Shown here: in pieces, positions 8,857 through 18,151 of the stretch
Layout of the letters: each line of letters begins with the position of its first letter
Numbering within the stretch: position 1 is the first letter of the stretch
NCBI GenBank assembly: GCA_900314745.1
Contig: OMWK01000016.1
Location: 1 to 43,597, forward strand
Reading direction: 5' to 3'
Source of the DNA: an uncultured Eubacteriales bacterium
Lineage (GTDB): Bacteria; Bacillota; Clostridia; Saccharofermentanales; Saccharofermentanaceae
Length of the DNA stretch: 43,597 nucleotides
The notes under the pieces: model-generated
Seen by the model: the letters and a program-made list of their open reading frames with translations, nothing else
The model's database searches: none
What the model was told of the DNA's origin: nothing
Made by a program: the position numbers and the translations under genes

Positions 8857-9789
8857 TCAGCCTTTTCCCATGACTTCAGAGAAGATTTTCTGAAGATCTG
8901 AAGGGGTGAAAGTGTACTTTGTTCCGCAGAAGTGACACACGGTCTCTATATCTTTATTATCCTTAATCATCTTATAAAGCTCAGCCCTGCCTATAGCAGC
9001 GAGTCCGTCGGACATCCTCTCCCTTGAGCAGGGGCATGAGAAGCTTACGGGGTATCCGTTAAGATATGTGATCTCGGGGTCACCCATAAACAGATCGAGG
9101 ATCTTCGCGGGCGAGAATCCCTCCTCCATGAGGAATGTTATCTCGGGGAAGCCTCCGTTCGCACGCTTCTCGACATAATCCAGATCTTCATCCGTGAATC
9201 CGGGCATCATCTGTATCATCATGCCGCCGGCATTGATTACATGGCCGTCCTTGATCTGAACGCCCAGCGCCACAACGGACGGTGTCTGCTCGGATGACGC
9301 GAGATAATATGTAAAGTCCTCGGCTATCTCACCCGATATCAGTTCGACCGAACCCGAATAGGGCTCCTTAAGTCCTATATCGCGGATGACGGTAAGGGAA
9401 CCGTTCTTTCCCACTGCCGCTCCGACGTTGATCTTGCCGGGACGGTGATAAGTCGTCTCCACATCTCCCTCATAAGGATATGCCCTGGCATTGCCCCTGC
9501 TGTCGCAGACACATGTCATGCCTCTCATCGGGCCGTCCGCCCTTATGATCGTCGTCTGGGTATCAGTATCGTTCTTAAGGCTCTCCGCTATGAGAAGAGA
9601 TCCCGTAATGAAACGTCCGAGTGCCGCAGTGGCTGCATTTGTCGTATTATGAATGCTTCTCGCCTTCTCGCAGACTCCTGTGGTTCTTATCGCCACAGCT
9701 TTGACGTGTCCTTTGAGGGCTACCGCTCTTACAAGGTGATCCTGCTTCTCGTCAACAGGCATCCCCGATGCATAATACTTATCGTCCAT
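8857..9789 (-). CDS. hslO: Hsp33-family redox-regulated molecular chaperone
   Basis: Hsp33 is a cytoplasmic holdase activated when oxidation releases zinc from its C-terminal cysteines. The 310 residues from the ATG at 9789 (MDDKYYASGMPVDEKQDHL) have an AAAGGAT ribosome binding site at good distance. An in-frame TTG 33 bp upstream would overlap the previous gene and is less likely. The redox switch is complete: CPCSRER (CxC) near residue 250 and CHFCGTKYTF (CxxC) near 282. It is the last gene of the run from the PucR-type regulator. No clear terminator separates it from the rpsJ promoter. Confidence 0.95.
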   Translation of the reverse strand: MDDKYYASGMPVDEKQDHLVRAVALKGHVKAVAIRTTGVCEKARSIHNTTNAATAALGRFITGSLLIAESLKNDTDTQTTIIRADGPMRGMTCVCDSRGNARAYPYEGDVETTYHRPGKINVGAAVGKNGSLTVIRDIGLKEPYSGSVELISGEIAEDFTYYLASSEQTPSVVALGVQIKDGHVINAGGMMIQMMPGFTDEDLDYVEKRANGGFPEITFLMEEGFSPAKILDLFMGDPEITYLNGYPVSFSCPCSRERMSDGLAAIGRAELYKMIKDNKDIETVCHFCGTKYTFTPSDLQKIFSEVMGKG

Positions 9790-9809
9790 ATATAATCCTT
9801 TATCCGAGA

Positions 9810-11210
9810 TCAGGGCAGACAACCTAAGGGATCGACTCTGTCTCCGTTGACTCTGACCTCAAAGTGGAGATGCGAACCTGTGGATCCGCCCGTTGAACCG
9901 ACGGTACCTACTGCCTCTCCCGCAGAAACGGACTGACCGTTGCTTACATATACATTGCTGCAGTGGGCATACAGGGTCGATACGCCGTTGCCGTGATCGA
10001 TTATGAAGTAGTTGCCGTAACCCGAACCGCCCCAGTTCTGACCGGGTACGGGAGTCTCGACATAGATTACTGTTCCGGAAGCTGCCGCCATGATCGTATC
10101 TCCGAATCCCGCTCCTATGTCGATTCCGGAATGGAATCTCGTATTACCGTAAATAGGATGCGTTCTGTAACCGAACGGGGATGTGATCGTGTGACACCAT
10201 GTCGGCCACTGCAAAGATACACCGCTGGTGCTTGCAGTCGGAACCGGTGTGGGTGTAGGTGCAACCGTAGGAGTCGCATTTGGATCAAGAGGATCCGTCG
10301 CGACTGATGATTCAAAAGTCTCGGATGTCATCGAGGTCGTCGCGGAAGTTGCGGTTGTGGCCGTAGCCGCAGCTGCCACCTCGGCATCATACTGTGCCTG
10401 CAAAGCCACGATCTGCTGATCAAGTGAAGCTGCAAGCGCCTCGAGAGAGTTCTCCTGTGCGGTCCATGAATCAAGTTCGCAGGATATGTCCGCCAGAGCT
10501 TCCGTGGTAATTCCGATCCTGGCTTCAAGCTCATCGAGCTGAGCCTGCTTCTCATCGGCTATCTGCTGCATCTCGTCTGCCTCGGCAAGAGCGATCTCCC
10601 TCTGCATCTCAGCATTCTCCAATGCAACCTCCATCTGGTCGACAGCCTGAGCGTCGGCGTCTGATATGAGGGTGATGATCTCCATGTTGGTGAAGAAACC
10701 TGCGATGCTGTCAGACTCGAGAAGAACCTCAAGTGCCGACTTGTTCTGATACTCGAACATTACTGAGAGCCTCTCCTGGAACAGAAGCTCAGTTGCCTCG
10801 AGGTTCTCCTGTGCAGCTATGTAAGCATCGAGAGCTTCCGTCTTCGCAACAAGTGCCGCCGCGAGCTGGGCCGAGATGGTCTCGTACTGTTCTCTTTGCT
10901 CCTCCGAGAGCTGATTCAGTTCTGCAAGCTCTCCCGACAGTGCACTCGCCTGTCCTGCAAGAGCAGCCACACGGCTTGAAGCTGCCTGTGCCTGCGCAAC
11001 AGCGGCTTCTCTCTCGTTCCTGCGCTCTTCAAGTTCATCCTGCGTGTCGTAAAGGAAGATGTTCGCCCTTTCGAGGATGTTATCGGAAGCCCTTACACAT
11101 ATCGGCTTCTTAAGCATAAGTGCAGTAAAGCTTCCTGCCCCTATGAAAGCCAGTGTGAGAAGGACCGTTGTTATCTTTCTCATATTTGTGTCAATAAGAC
11201 TCTTCATCAT
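9810..11210 (-). CDS. Secreted coiled-coil M23 (LytM) endopeptidase, FtsEX partner
   Basis: This is a murein hydrolase of the EnvC/PcsB functional type. A signal or anchor segment lies at about residues 11-30 (after KIT). A long alanine/glutamate/glutamine-rich coiled coil runs from about 45 to 285, followed by a Thr/Pro/Ser linker (287-330) and an M23 domain (345-466). The zinc and catalytic residues are present: H360 and D364 (HSGID), H416 (YAHC) and H447/H449 (SHLHFEVR). It overlaps ftsX by four bases (ATGA). In known systems FtsEX uses ATP hydrolysis to activate such a coiled-coil hydrolase at the septum, and the operon implies the same here. Unlike many LytM activators, the domain looks catalytically competent. 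Confidence 0.93.
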   Translation of the reverse strand: MMKSLIDTNMRKITTVLLTLAFIGAGSFTALMLKKPICVRASDNILERANIFLYDTQDELEERRNEREAAVAQAQAASSRVAALAGQASALSGELAELNQLSEEQREQYETISAQLAAALVAKTEALDAYIAAQENLEATELLFQERLSVMFEYQNKSALEVLLESDSIAGFFTNMEIITLISDADAQAVDQMEVALENAEMQREIALAEADEMQQIADEKQAQLDELEARIGITTEALADISCELDSWTAQENSLEALAASLDQQIVALQAQYDAEVAAAATATTATSATTSMTSETFESSVATDPLDPNATPTVAPTPTPVPTASTSGVSLQWPTWCHTITSPFGYRTHPIYGNTRFHSGIDIGAGFGDTIMAAASGTVIYVETPVPGQNWGGSGYGNYFIIDHGNGVSTLYAHCSNVYVSNGQSVSAGEAVGTVGSTGGSTGSHLHFEVRVNGDRVDPLGCLP

Positions 11211-12103
11211 ACCTTAATGTACTTCCTGACTGATATTCCGCTTCCTATGCCTCCGATGAGGATACCTGTTACCAGCGTAAGTCCGAGCACCCACCACATG
11301 ATCGCACGTGTCGGGAGCATGGCATAGAAACTGCTGACATCAACATTGCTCATCATATTCGTATACAGAACCTTGTAAAGAACGACGGTCACCGCCCATG
11401 CGCAGATCGCGCTTATGAATCCGATAATGCCGCCCTCGATTATGTACGGCATGCGGATGTACTCGTTGGTGGCGCCTACGAACTTCATGATCTCGATCTC
11501 ATTCGCCCTCGAGTAAACGGAGAGCCTTACCATCGTGGAGATGATGAAGAGAGCTATGACGAAGAGCAGTACCGAAGCTCCAGCCGTGCCGATGTTTACG
11601 TAATGGCCGACGCTCTCGAGCACTCTCATTACCCTGCTCTCGCTCGACACCTTGCTTACGCCGGGGAGAGTCTGAAGGCGGGATACAACCTCGTCGGCCA
11701 ATGAAGGATCGGTTATCCTGACACTGAATGTGTAAGGAAGGTAGTTATTGTAATCGAACTCATCAAGAATGGACTGGCTGTCTCCGAGATTTGCCTTGAA
11801 GCTGTAGTAGTTCTCCTCAGGGCTTCTTCTTACTATCTCGATGATGCGCGTATCTTCCCTGATGAGCTGCTCTGCCATGGCAAGCTGGTCCTCAGCAACA
11901 TTGAGCTTCATGTAAACCTCGATGGGAGGCTGCTGCCCGAGCTTCTTCATGATCACTCTCGCATTTGCCGAGAACACGAAGAACACGCTCAGGATGATAA
12001 GCATCAGAAGGATTGTTGTTATTGATGCCACCGTAACGAAAGGGTGACGTCTGAGGCTCGAGAAGCCCTCTCTTATCGAATTGAAAAAAGTCTTAATGCT
12101 CAC
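11207..12103 (-). CDS. ftsX: Cell-division ABC transporter permease FtsX
   Basis: FtsX is the membrane half of FtsEX, which transmits ATP-driven changes to a wall hydrolase outside the cell. The protein is 298 residues. There is one transmembrane segment after a cytoplasmic start (about 20-45). An extracellular domain follows (about 50-165, including EENYYSFKANLGD), then three C-terminal membrane segments. The cytoplasmic loop motif NEIEIMKFVGATNEYIRMPY is characteristic of the family. It overlaps both neighbours by four bases, so ftsE, ftsX and the M23 gene are translationally coupled. Confidence 0.97.
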   Translation of the reverse strand: MSIKTFFNSIREGFSSLRRHPFVTVASITTILLMLIILSVFFVFSANARVIMKKLGQQPPIEVYMKLNVAEDQLAMAEQLIREDTRIIEIVRRSPEENYYSFKANLGDSQSILDEFDYNNYLPYTFSVRITDPSLADEVVSRLQTLPGVSKVSSESRVMRVLESVGHYVNIGTAGASVLLFVIALFIISTMVRLSVYSRANEIEIMKFVGATNEYIRMPYIIEGGIIGFISAICAWAVTVVLYKVLYTNMMSNVDVSSFYAMLPTRAIMWWVLGLTLVTGILIGGIGSGISVRKYIKV

Positions 12104-13434
12104 TCGTCGTCCTCCTGGATATCCAGATCGATGTCATCCATGCGGACTGCCTTAAGCCAGCTGTCGTCTTCTTCGATCTCTTCATCAACCGTAGTCTCGG
12201 AAGGCACTTCGGGTTCCGGTACGGGTACGGGATCGGACGGGAAATGAAGCTCCTCCGGTTCAACCGATGTCTCGGAAACCTGTGCGGGCGCTTCTGCAGA
12301 AGTCTCAGCCGAAGTCTCTTCCGAAGGCTCAACAGGCGTTACGACCGGCTCTTCAGCGTTCTCGTCAGACTCCCACTTAACCTCTTCCTTAACCGCGATC
12401 ACTTCCTTGACTTCTTCCTCATCAACCGCGGAAGGCTCCGTCAACACAAGGCCCGACGGAACATAAGTCTCTTCAGGGATCTCTTCGATCTCCTCCTCAT
12501 TCTCGACGGGGAGATCCGAGACATCCGTGATCTCATCGCCGTATGCGAACTCCGCATCGCCGTAGCTGTCATCATCAGGGAAAACCGCAGCCGGTGCAGG
12601 AACAGGTGCCGAAGGTGTATCGCCGAAATAGAAATCTCCTACCGGCGGCTTCTCGACATTATATGTATCTTCATCGTAATCGGAATGGTAATCGCCGTCC
12701 TCGCCGAAATCGACATTAAGAGAAGGAAGGGGAATCTCTTCCTCGCTTCTCTCGTCGGCATATGCGCTGTCTTCCTTATCTCTTACAACGAGACCGCCTT
12801 CGATCTCGATAACTCTCTTCTTCATCCTGTCTACCATGTTCGCATCATGCGTACATACGATGACAGTGGTTCCCGATCTGTTGATATCGAGAAGAAGTCC
12901 CATGATATTCTCGGAAGTCTCGGGATCGAGATTACCCGTAGGCTCATCCGCTATGATGATCTTGGGGTTGTTGAGCATGGCTCTCGCGATGGCGACTCTT
13001 TGTTGCTCACCGCCCGATAACTGCTGGGGATAAGCATCCGACTTATCCTTCAGTCCTACTATGTTAAGCACCAGCTGAACCTTCTGGTGAAGGCTCTTCC
13101 TGGATAAGCCTATGATCTCTCCCGCGAACGAGATATTCTCCGCGACAGTCTTTGTCTCTATGAGTCTGAAGTCCTGGAAGATCATTCCGATCTGTCTTCT
13201 TAATACCGGAACCAGGGCCCTTGACATATTCGATATCGGGAAACCGTCTATCGTAATGGTGCCCTCATTGGGTCTCTCCTCACAGTTCATGCACTTAAGG
13301 ATCGTGGATTTACCGGATCCTGATTTACCTATGACAAATACGAATTCGCCATCATCGATAAGGAACGATACTCCTTTAAGCGCTTCCACTCCGGAGTTCT
13401 TATATATCTTCCTGACATTCTGAAATTTAATCAT
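12100..13434 (-). CDS. ftsE: Cell-division ATPase FtsE with a long acidic C-terminal tail
   Basis: FtsE is the cytoplasmic ATPase of FtsEX. Residues 1-225 are a standard FtsE: Walker A GKSGSGKST (36-44), signature LSGGEQQR (about 138), Walker B IIIADEPTGNLD and the H-loop THD. FtsE is normally about 230 residues, but this one is 444. The extra 215 residues are rich in Glu, Asp, Pro, Ser and Val, have no predicted fold that I recognise, and end in a distinct segment (SWLKAVRMDDIDLDIQEDDE). No frameshift is needed to read through. The tail is in the cytoplasm. It overlaps the upstream regulator and ftsX by four bases each. Confidence 0.96.
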   Translation of the reverse strand: MIKFQNVRKIYKNSGVEALKGVSFLIDDGEFVFVIGKSGSGKSTILKCMNCEERPNEGTITIDGFPISNMSRALVPVLRRQIGMIFQDFRLIETKTVAENISFAGEIIGLSRKSLHQKVQLVLNIVGLKDKSDAYPQQLSGGEQQRVAIARAMLNNPKIIIADEPTGNLDPETSENIMGLLLDINRSGTTVIVCTHDANMVDRMKKRVIEIEGGLVVRDKEDSAYADERSEEEIPLPSLNVDFGEDGDYHSDYDEDTYNVEKPPVGDFYFGDTPSAPVPAPAAVFPDDDSYGDAEFAYGDEITDVSDLPVENEEEIEEIPEETYVPSGLVLTEPSAVDEEEVKEVIAVKEEVKWESDENAEEPVVTPVEPSEETSAETSAEAPAQVSETSVEPEELHFPSDPVPVPEPEVPSETTVDEEIEEDDSWLKAVRMDDIDLDIQEDDE

Positions 13435-14537
13435 CTGATCATGTTATCCTTGCTTGTCTCAAGGTACTGCAGATAAGTCCTGACCATGGATGCCATCTTG
13501 AACAATACAGCATCATCGAATGACCTTAAGTCAAGACCCGTATTCTTCTTAACCTTATCAAGTCTGTATACCAGAGTATTTCTGTGAACGAAGAGTTCAC
13601 GGCTCGTCTCACTTCCGTTAAGGTTGTTCTCGAAGAAGCAGTCAATGGTAGCGAGTGTATCCTCATCCAGTGATCTGTACGCTTCGTTGGGGAATACCTC
13701 ATCAATGAACATACGGCAAAGCGTGGACGGGAGCTGGTAGATGAGTCTGCCGATACCGAGCTGATTGTACTTGGAGATATAGCAGTTCTTCTCGAAGATC
13801 TTGCCGACTCTCAAAGCGAGCATGGAATCCCTGTAGCTCTTAGCAATCTGCTGGAACACGGGAACAAAGGAACCTACTCCGATGTATGCTGTGATTCCCT
13901 CGTTGTTCAGGCTGTCGAGTATCGCCTGGCTCGTCTCGTCCACAAAAGCATTTCTGTCGCCGTCCGATGATACCAACTCGGCAACATTAAGTACGATGAT
14001 GGAAGTTGCTTCGTCCATTGCGAATACAGCTGCATTCGAAGTCTCACCGTAGATGCTCTGAAGGATGTCGAGAGTGTTGGCTCCATCCTCTTCGGATGTC
14101 CTTACGACTATTACAAGTCTAGGCTCATTGCAGTTGATCTTGAAGTCACGCGCCTTGATGGGGATCTCTCCGACGAGCTCGTTCTCAAGAAGAACGCTCT
14201 TGATGAAGAGTTCCTTCTCGGCATCTGTACCATGCTCCTTGACGACCGTCTTGATCCACTCTCCAAGAAGTGAGAGATTGACTCTCGAATTGGCATCTGT
14301 CCCGTTGAGATAGGCTATGTATCTTACCTGATCGTTGATCGTGATCTTCATGTAAGACTTATCCGAAGTGGATGAGAACTGGTCCTCGGAAAGCATTACT
14401 GCCCTGGACGCGGAATCCGACTGCCCCTCCGATTCGGGATTGGTGGATGCGATTATGGAACCGGAAGTGTCCATAACGCCTGCTTCCGTCTTAAGAATCG
14501 AAGATGCAAGTTTTATACATTTTTTGATCTCTTCCAT
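13431..14537 (-). CDS. PucR/CdaR-type helix-turn-helix transcriptional regulator
   Basis: A 368-residue regulator. The C-terminal 60 residues carry the PucR-type helix-turn-helix, with LFVHRNTLVYRLDKVKKNTGLDL as its hallmark. The middle holds a GGDEF-like CdaR domain region (about 150-270). The N-terminal region may sense a ligand. It heads the ftsE-ftsX-M23-hslO run and overlaps ftsE by four bases. It is therefore co-transcribed and may control the cell-wall module, although the family more often controls metabolic genes. Its target and signal cannot be read from the sequence. Confidence 0.85.
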   Translation of the reverse strand: MEEIKKCIKLASSILKTEAGVMDTSGSIIASTNPESEGQSDSASRAVMLSEDQFSSTSDKSYMKITINDQVRYIAYLNGTDANSRVNLSLLGEWIKTVVKEHGTDAEKELFIKSVLLENELVGEIPIKARDFKINCNEPRLVIVVRTSEEDGANTLDILQSIYGETSNAAVFAMDEATSIIVLNVAELVSSDGDRNAFVDETSQAILDSLNNEGITAYIGVGSFVPVFQQIAKSYRDSMLALRVGKIFEKNCYISKYNQLGIGRLIYQLPSTLCRMFIDEVFPNEAYRSLDEDTLATIDCFFENNLNGSETSRELFVHRNTLVYRLDKVKKNTGLDLRSFDDAVLFKMASMVRTYLQYLETSKDNMIR

Positions 14538-14580
14538 GTTTGACTCCTTTATCTGTTTAAGGACATACCAATACTCATAA

Positions 14581-14609
14581 ATGATAACTTTTTAGACGAT
14601 TTTTAACAA
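14581..14609 (-). promoter_or_regulatory. Promoter for the regulator-ftsEX-M23-hslO operon
   Basis: Minus strand TTGTTA (14604-14609), a 17-base spacer and TATCAT (14581-14586). Transcription would start about 35 bases before the ATG at 14537, which has an AAAGGAGTC ribosome binding site. Confidence 0.6.
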
Positions 14610-14653
14610 GTAAAATGCTTATCTTGACACACAATCGCCATAAATGAGCGCAT

Positions 14654-14688
14654 AAAAAGAGCCGGTCGGATAAACCGAACCGGCTCAC
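14654..14688 (-). terminator. Intrinsic terminator after the sugar-ABC ATPase
   Basis: In the minus-strand transcript GAGCCGGTTCGG pairs with CCGACCGGCTC (one bulged base) around a short UUUAU loop. UUUUU follows. It lies just downstream of the ATPase stop codon and isolates it from the next operon. Confidence 0.9.
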
Positions 14689-14710
14689 TACAACTCTGGA
14701 GAGTAAATTA

Positions 14711-15826
14711 TCAGGAAATGATGCTCTGCTCTGTATCCTTATCGAAGAGGTGGATACGGTTAGTATCAATAGCGAGGTCAACAACCTGACCAACTGTTGA
14801 CTGAGAAGTTGTAGGGTCAACTCTACATGTGAGAGGGAGAGCTCCGTTAACTGTTACATAGAGATATGTCTCAGCACCGAGCATCTCAACGACGTCTACG
14901 TCAGCAGCAAATGCTGTCTCAGGGTGCTCTGTAACGTATGTAGCTTCATCTGTGATAGCCTCAGGACGTACACCGAAGATAACTTCCTGACCATCGCGCT
15001 CCATAACTTCCTCAACTGCATAACGATCGGGGAGCTTAACTGTAACGTTCTCGAATGTAACGTATACATCAGAACCGTCAACGTTGATTGTAGCATTGAT
15101 GAAGTTCATAGGAGGCATTCCGATAAATCCGGCAACGAATGTGTTGATCGGGTTATCGTAGAGCTCCGTAGGAGAGTCAACCTGCTGGATGAAACCGTCC
15201 TTCATAACGACGATTCTTGTACCCATGGTCATAGCCTCTGTCTGGTCGTGTGTAACGTATACGAATGTTGTCTTAAGTCTGTGGTGGAGCTTTGTGATCT
15301 CAACACGCATCTGAACACGGAGCTTAGCATCCAAGTTGGAGAGAGGCTCGTCCATGAGGAAGACCTTAGGATCACGAACGATAGCACGGCCGAGAGCAAC
15401 TCTCTGTCTCTGACCACCGGAAAGAGCCTTAGGCTTTCTCTCGAGGAGATGCTCGATCTCGAGGATCTTAGCTGCCTCAGATACACGACGATTGATCTCG
15501 TCCTTAGGCATCTTCTTGAGCTTAAGGGAGAATGCCATGTTGTCACGTACTGTCATGTGAGGATAGAGAGCGTAGTTCTGGAAAACCATCGCGATATCTC
15601 TGTCCTTAGGGAGAACGTCGTTGATAAGACGATCTTCGATATAGATCTCACCCTCTGAAATATCTTCGAGACCTGCGAGCATACGAAGTGTTGTAGACTT
15701 ACCGCATCCGGAAGGACCAACGAGGATAACGAACTCCTTATCAGCTACCTCAAGGTTGAAGTCTGAAACAGCAACTACGCCGCCGTCATACTTCTTGTAA
15801 ACATGCTGGAAAGATAAACTTGCCAT
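14711..15826 (-). CDS. MsmK/UgpC-type ABC transporter ATPase for carbohydrate uptake
   Basis: Cytoplasmic ATPase of the MalK/UgpC/MsmK family, which energises binding-protein-dependent sugar importers. I chose the ATG at 15826 ([16 protein letters not shown]), with GGAGGTTTATAAA before it, over an in-frame start five codons upstream. It is 371 residues: Walker [10 protein letters not shown], signature [14 protein letters not shown], Walker [17 protein letters not shown], switch [11 protein letters not shown], then a C-terminal TOBE/MalK regulatory domain from about 235. No permease or binding protein lies beside it. Such orphan ATPases are known to serve several sugar permeases at once in Firmicutes. 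The substrate is not deducible. Confidence 0.95.
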   Translation of the reverse strand: MASLSFQHVYKKYDGGVVAVSDFNLEVADKEFVILVGPSGCGKSTTLRMLAGLEDISEGEIYIEDRLINDVLPKDRDIAMVFQNYALYPHMTVRDNMAFSLKLKKMPKDEINRRVSEAAKILEIEHLLERKPKALSGGQRQRVALGRAIVRDPKVFLMDEPLSNLDAKLRVQMRVEITKLHHRLKTTFVYVTHDQTEAMTMGTRIVVMKDGFIQQVDSPTELYDNPINTFVAGFIGMPPMNFINATINVDGSDVYVTFENVTVKLPDRYAVEEVMERDGQEVIFGVRPEAITDEATYVTEHPETAFAADVDVVEMLGAETYLYVTVNGALPLTCRVDPTTSQSTVGQVVDLAIDTNRIHLFDKDTEQSIIS

Positions 15827-16013
15827 TTTATAAACCTCCAAAAACGCCTGTCGGCTTTTATGCGATTATGATAGCAAAGGGCATTTTCATCTTCTATATG
15901 ACACAGTTACCAAAAAAACGAACCCTGATTTGTCAGTAATTCATTTGATAACGGCTTCTTTTGGGCTTATTGCACATCAGCGTCCGACGGCGTTTGTGCA
16001 TATAATACAAACG

Positions 16014-16042
16014 TTGACAAATGCATATTTATACATTAGAAT
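16014..16042 (+). promoter_or_regulatory. Promoter of the arginine operon
   Basis: TTGACA (16014-16019), a 17-base spacer and TAGAAT (16037-16042), close to the sigma-A consensus. The start site would be near 16049, about 80 bases before the argC ATG. Both ARG-box-like sites overlap or abut the -10 region. Confidence 0.85.
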
Positions 16043-16057
16043 GCATAAACATTCTGA
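16020..16057 (+). promoter_or_regulatory. Tandem ARG-box-like operators (ArgR/AhrC)
   Basis: AATGCATATTTATACATT at 16020-16037 matches 15 of 18 positions of the palindromic ARG box AATGAATAATTATTCATT. A second copy, AATGCATAAACATTCTGA at 16040-16057, matches 12 of 18. The two start 20 bp apart, so they lie on one face of the helix, the usual layout for an ArgR hexamer. They cover the spacer, the -10 and the start site, which predicts arginine-dependent repression of argCBDF. Confidence 0.75.
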
Positions 16058-16128
16058 TAGACGATATCCCACGCAGGGCGTATTATTGTCTAATGTTATT
16101 AATATAATAATGGAGCAAGTTGCATACA

Positions 16129-17205
16129 ATGAATAAGGTCAAAGTCAGCATAGTCGGAAGCACCGGTTATGTAGGTGCGGAAGTTGTACACGGTTTCCTG
16201 TCTCATCCCGGCGTGGAACTGGTTTATCTCACATCAGAGTCATTCAGGGGAAAGAAGTTCTCTGACATCTATCCCGTATACAGAGGTCTTGTTGACAAGA
16301 TTCTCGTAAGTACTGAGGAAGTATCCTATGAGACCATAGGCCGTGAGAGCGACCTCGTCATCACGGCTCTCCCCCACGGCGTATCTTCAAAGGTCGTTCC
16401 CCAGCTCATCGAAGCAGGATGCAGGGTAATCGATCACAGCGGCGATTTCCGTTACAAGGACATTGATACATATACAAGATCCTATAAGCTCGACCATCCG
16501 CACCCCGAACTTCTCAAGGACGCGGTCTACGGACTTCCCGAGCTTTACAGGGAGCAGCTTAAGACATCTAAGCTCACGGCTAATCCCGGCTGCTATCCCA
16601 CATGTTCCATAATCCCTCTCACGCCTTTCCTTAAGGCGGGTCTCATCGAGAAGGAAGGAATCATCATTGATGCCACATCCGGTGTTACCGGAGCAGGACG
16701 TAAGGAGAAGCTCGAGTATTCATTCTGTGAACTCGACGAGAGCTTCAAGCCCTACGGTGTCACGGGACACAGACACAGCACTGAGATCAACGAGCAGCTC
16801 TCTTTCGCATGCGGCGATGAGACGGGCAAGGCAGTAAAGGCAGCCTTCACTCCCCACCTCGCGCCCTTCAAGAGAGGCATGCTCGCGAGCATCTACTGCA
16901 GACCTTCGAAGCTTTTCGAGAAGAAGGATACGGAAGCAGTAATCGATGTTCTTGCAAAGTACTACGAGAGTGAGGAGTTCGTAAGAGTTCTTCCTAAGGG
17001 TGTCCTGCCCGACGTTAAGTGCGTAAGCGGCAGCAACTACATCGACGTTACCGGCGTTTACGATCCCGACACGGGACTTATAAAGCTCTTCTCCGCACAG
17101 GACAACCTCGGCAAGGGCGCAGCGCTTCAGGCAATACAGGCATTTAATGTCATGTTCGGTTTCCCGGAAGGAACGGGACTTAAGGCACTTACAAGAGGAG
17201 TTTAA
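16129..17205 (+). CDS. argC: N-acetyl-gamma-glutamyl-phosphate reductase
   Basis: ArgC reduces N-acetylglutamyl phosphate to the semialdehyde with NADPH, the third step of ornithine synthesis. From the ATG at 16129 ([19 protein letters not shown]) it is 358 residues. An in-frame TTG three codons upstream is possible because the GGAG site lies 13 bp before the ATG and 4 bp before the TTG. The NAD(P)-binding GSTGYVGAE is N-terminal, and the catalytic cysteine is in [13 protein letters not shown]. It is the first gene of argC-argB-argD-argF. Confidence 0.97.
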   Translation: MNKVKVSIVGSTGYVGAEVVHGFLSHPGVELVYLTSESFRGKKFSDIYPVYRGLVDKILVSTEEVSYETIGRESDLVITALPHGVSSKVVPQLIEAGCRVIDHSGDFRYKDIDTYTRSYKLDHPHPELLKDAVYGLPELYREQLKTSKLTANPGCYPTCSIIPLTPFLKAGLIEKEGIIIDATSGVTGAGRKEKLEYSFCELDESFKPYGVTGHRHSTEINEQLSFACGDETGKAVKAAFTPHLAPFKRGMLASIYCRPSKLFEKKDTEAVIDVLAKYYESEEFVRVLPKGVLPDVKCVSGSNYIDVTGVYDPDTGLIKLFSAQDNLGKGAALQAIQAFNVMFGFPEGTGLKALTRGV

Positions 17206-17206
17206 T

Positions 17207-18139
17207 ATGGCAGATCAGAAAGAGATGCCCGTAATCTCGGGCAATATGCAGGAGAAGATCGACAAGGCAACGATACTCATCGAGGCCCTCCCCTATATCA
17301 GGAAGCTAAGGGGACAGACCATCGTCATCAAGTATGGCGGAAATGCGATGGTAAACGAGGAGCTCAAGCAGTCCGTAATGGATGACATCACGCTCCTTAA
17401 GTACATCGGCATCAACCCCATCATCGTTCACGGCGGCGGACCCGACATCAGCAACATGCTGAAGGAAGTCAACGTCGAGTCGCATTTCGTAAACGGATTG
17501 AGATACACGGATGATAAGACGATGGGCATCGCCCAGATGGTCCTCATCGGCAAGACCAACAAGGAGATCGTATCCGCCCTTAATCTCAAGGGAGCCAAGG
17601 CGGTCGGCATCTGCGGAATCGACGGCAACCTGATCGAAGCCGAGAAGCTCACTCACGACTCCGACGGCAACCCCATCGACATCGGCTACGTAGGCAAGAT
17701 CACAAACATCAATACACACGTCATCGAGATGCTCGCGAACGACGAGTACATCCCGATCATCGCCCCCATAGGCGTCGGCAAGGACGGTCAGAGCTACAAC
17801 ATCAACGCTGATACCGTAGCTTCTGAAGTCGCTGTCGCTCTCAAGGCAAGCAAGCTCATCACGCTTACTGACGTAAGAGGCGTACTTAAGGATAACGGAG
17901 ACGGAACAAAGTCCCTTATCGGCCAGCTCGACGTTCCCTCCATCAAGGAGTGCAAGGAGCAGGGCATAATAACAGGAGGCATGATCCCCAAGGTAGAAGG
18001 ATGCCTCGACACCGTATTAAGAGGAGTCCGACGAGCTCACATAATCGACGGCAGAATACCCCACAGTATCATCCTGGAGATGTTCACCAAGAAGGGTATA
18101 GGAACAATGATCGTTAAAGACAAGAGCGAGATCAAATAA
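17207..18139 (+). CDS. argB: Acetylglutamate kinase
   Basis: ArgB phosphorylates N-acetylglutamate and is commonly the arginine-feedback-controlled step. The ATG at 17207 ([14 protein letters not shown]) follows GAGGAGTTTAAT and starts one base after the argC stop. The protein is 310 residues. The amino-acid kinase motifs [10 protein letters not shown] and [12 protein letters not shown] are clear, as is [12 protein letters not shown] near the C-terminus. The N-terminal extension before [12 protein letters not shown] is typical of arginine-sensitive forms. Confidence 0.97.
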   Translation: MADQKEMPVISGNMQEKIDKATILIEALPYIRKLRGQTIVIKYGGNAMVNEELKQSVMDDITLLKYIGINPIIVHGGGPDISNMLKEVNVESHFVNGLRYTDDKTMGIAQMVLIGKTNKEIVSALNLKGAKAVGICGIDGNLIEAEKLTHDSDGNPIDIGYVGKITNINTHVIEMLANDEYIPIIAPIGVGKDGQSYNINADTVASEVAVALKASKLITLTDVRGVLKDNGDGTKSLIGQLDVPSIKECKEQGIITGGMIPKVEGCLDTVLRGVRRAHIIDGRIPHSIILEMFTKKGIGTMIVKDKSEIK

Positions 18140-18151
18140 GGAGATCTTATT

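Larger units (their letters stand above)
15827..16128. promoter_or_regulatory. Divergent intergenic region between the ABC ATPase and argC
   Basis: This 302-bp gap separates leftward and rightward operons. The argC side holds a strong promoter and ARG-box-like sites, listed separately. Just upstream is a perfect 7-bp inverted repeat CGTTTGT/ACAAACG (15991-15997 with 16007-16013) whose spacer contains TATAAT. On the ATPase side I see no convincing -35/-10 pair, so that promoter is unresolved. There is no open reading frame worth calling here. Confidence 0.6.

Noticed and set aside
8821..8860. Terminator for hslO
   Set aside because: The AAAAAT/ATTTTT pairing is pure A-U and has no G-C stem; I could not support a terminator there.
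12100..12760. FtsE tail as a frameshift or fusion with a neighbouring gene
   Set aside because: The tail is in frame to the stop, overlaps ftsX by the normal four bases, and does not resemble any separate protein.
14924..15658. Long plus-strand frame opposite the sugar ABC ATPase
   Set aside because: A shadow of the strongly conserved ATPase gene, with no start signal and a cysteine/serine-rich nonsense-like translation.
15850..15900. Possible cre (CcpA) site upstream of the sugar ABC ATPase
   Set aside because: TGAAAATGCCCTTTGC resembles a cre site only loosely and lacks the central CG and symmetry, so I do not list it.
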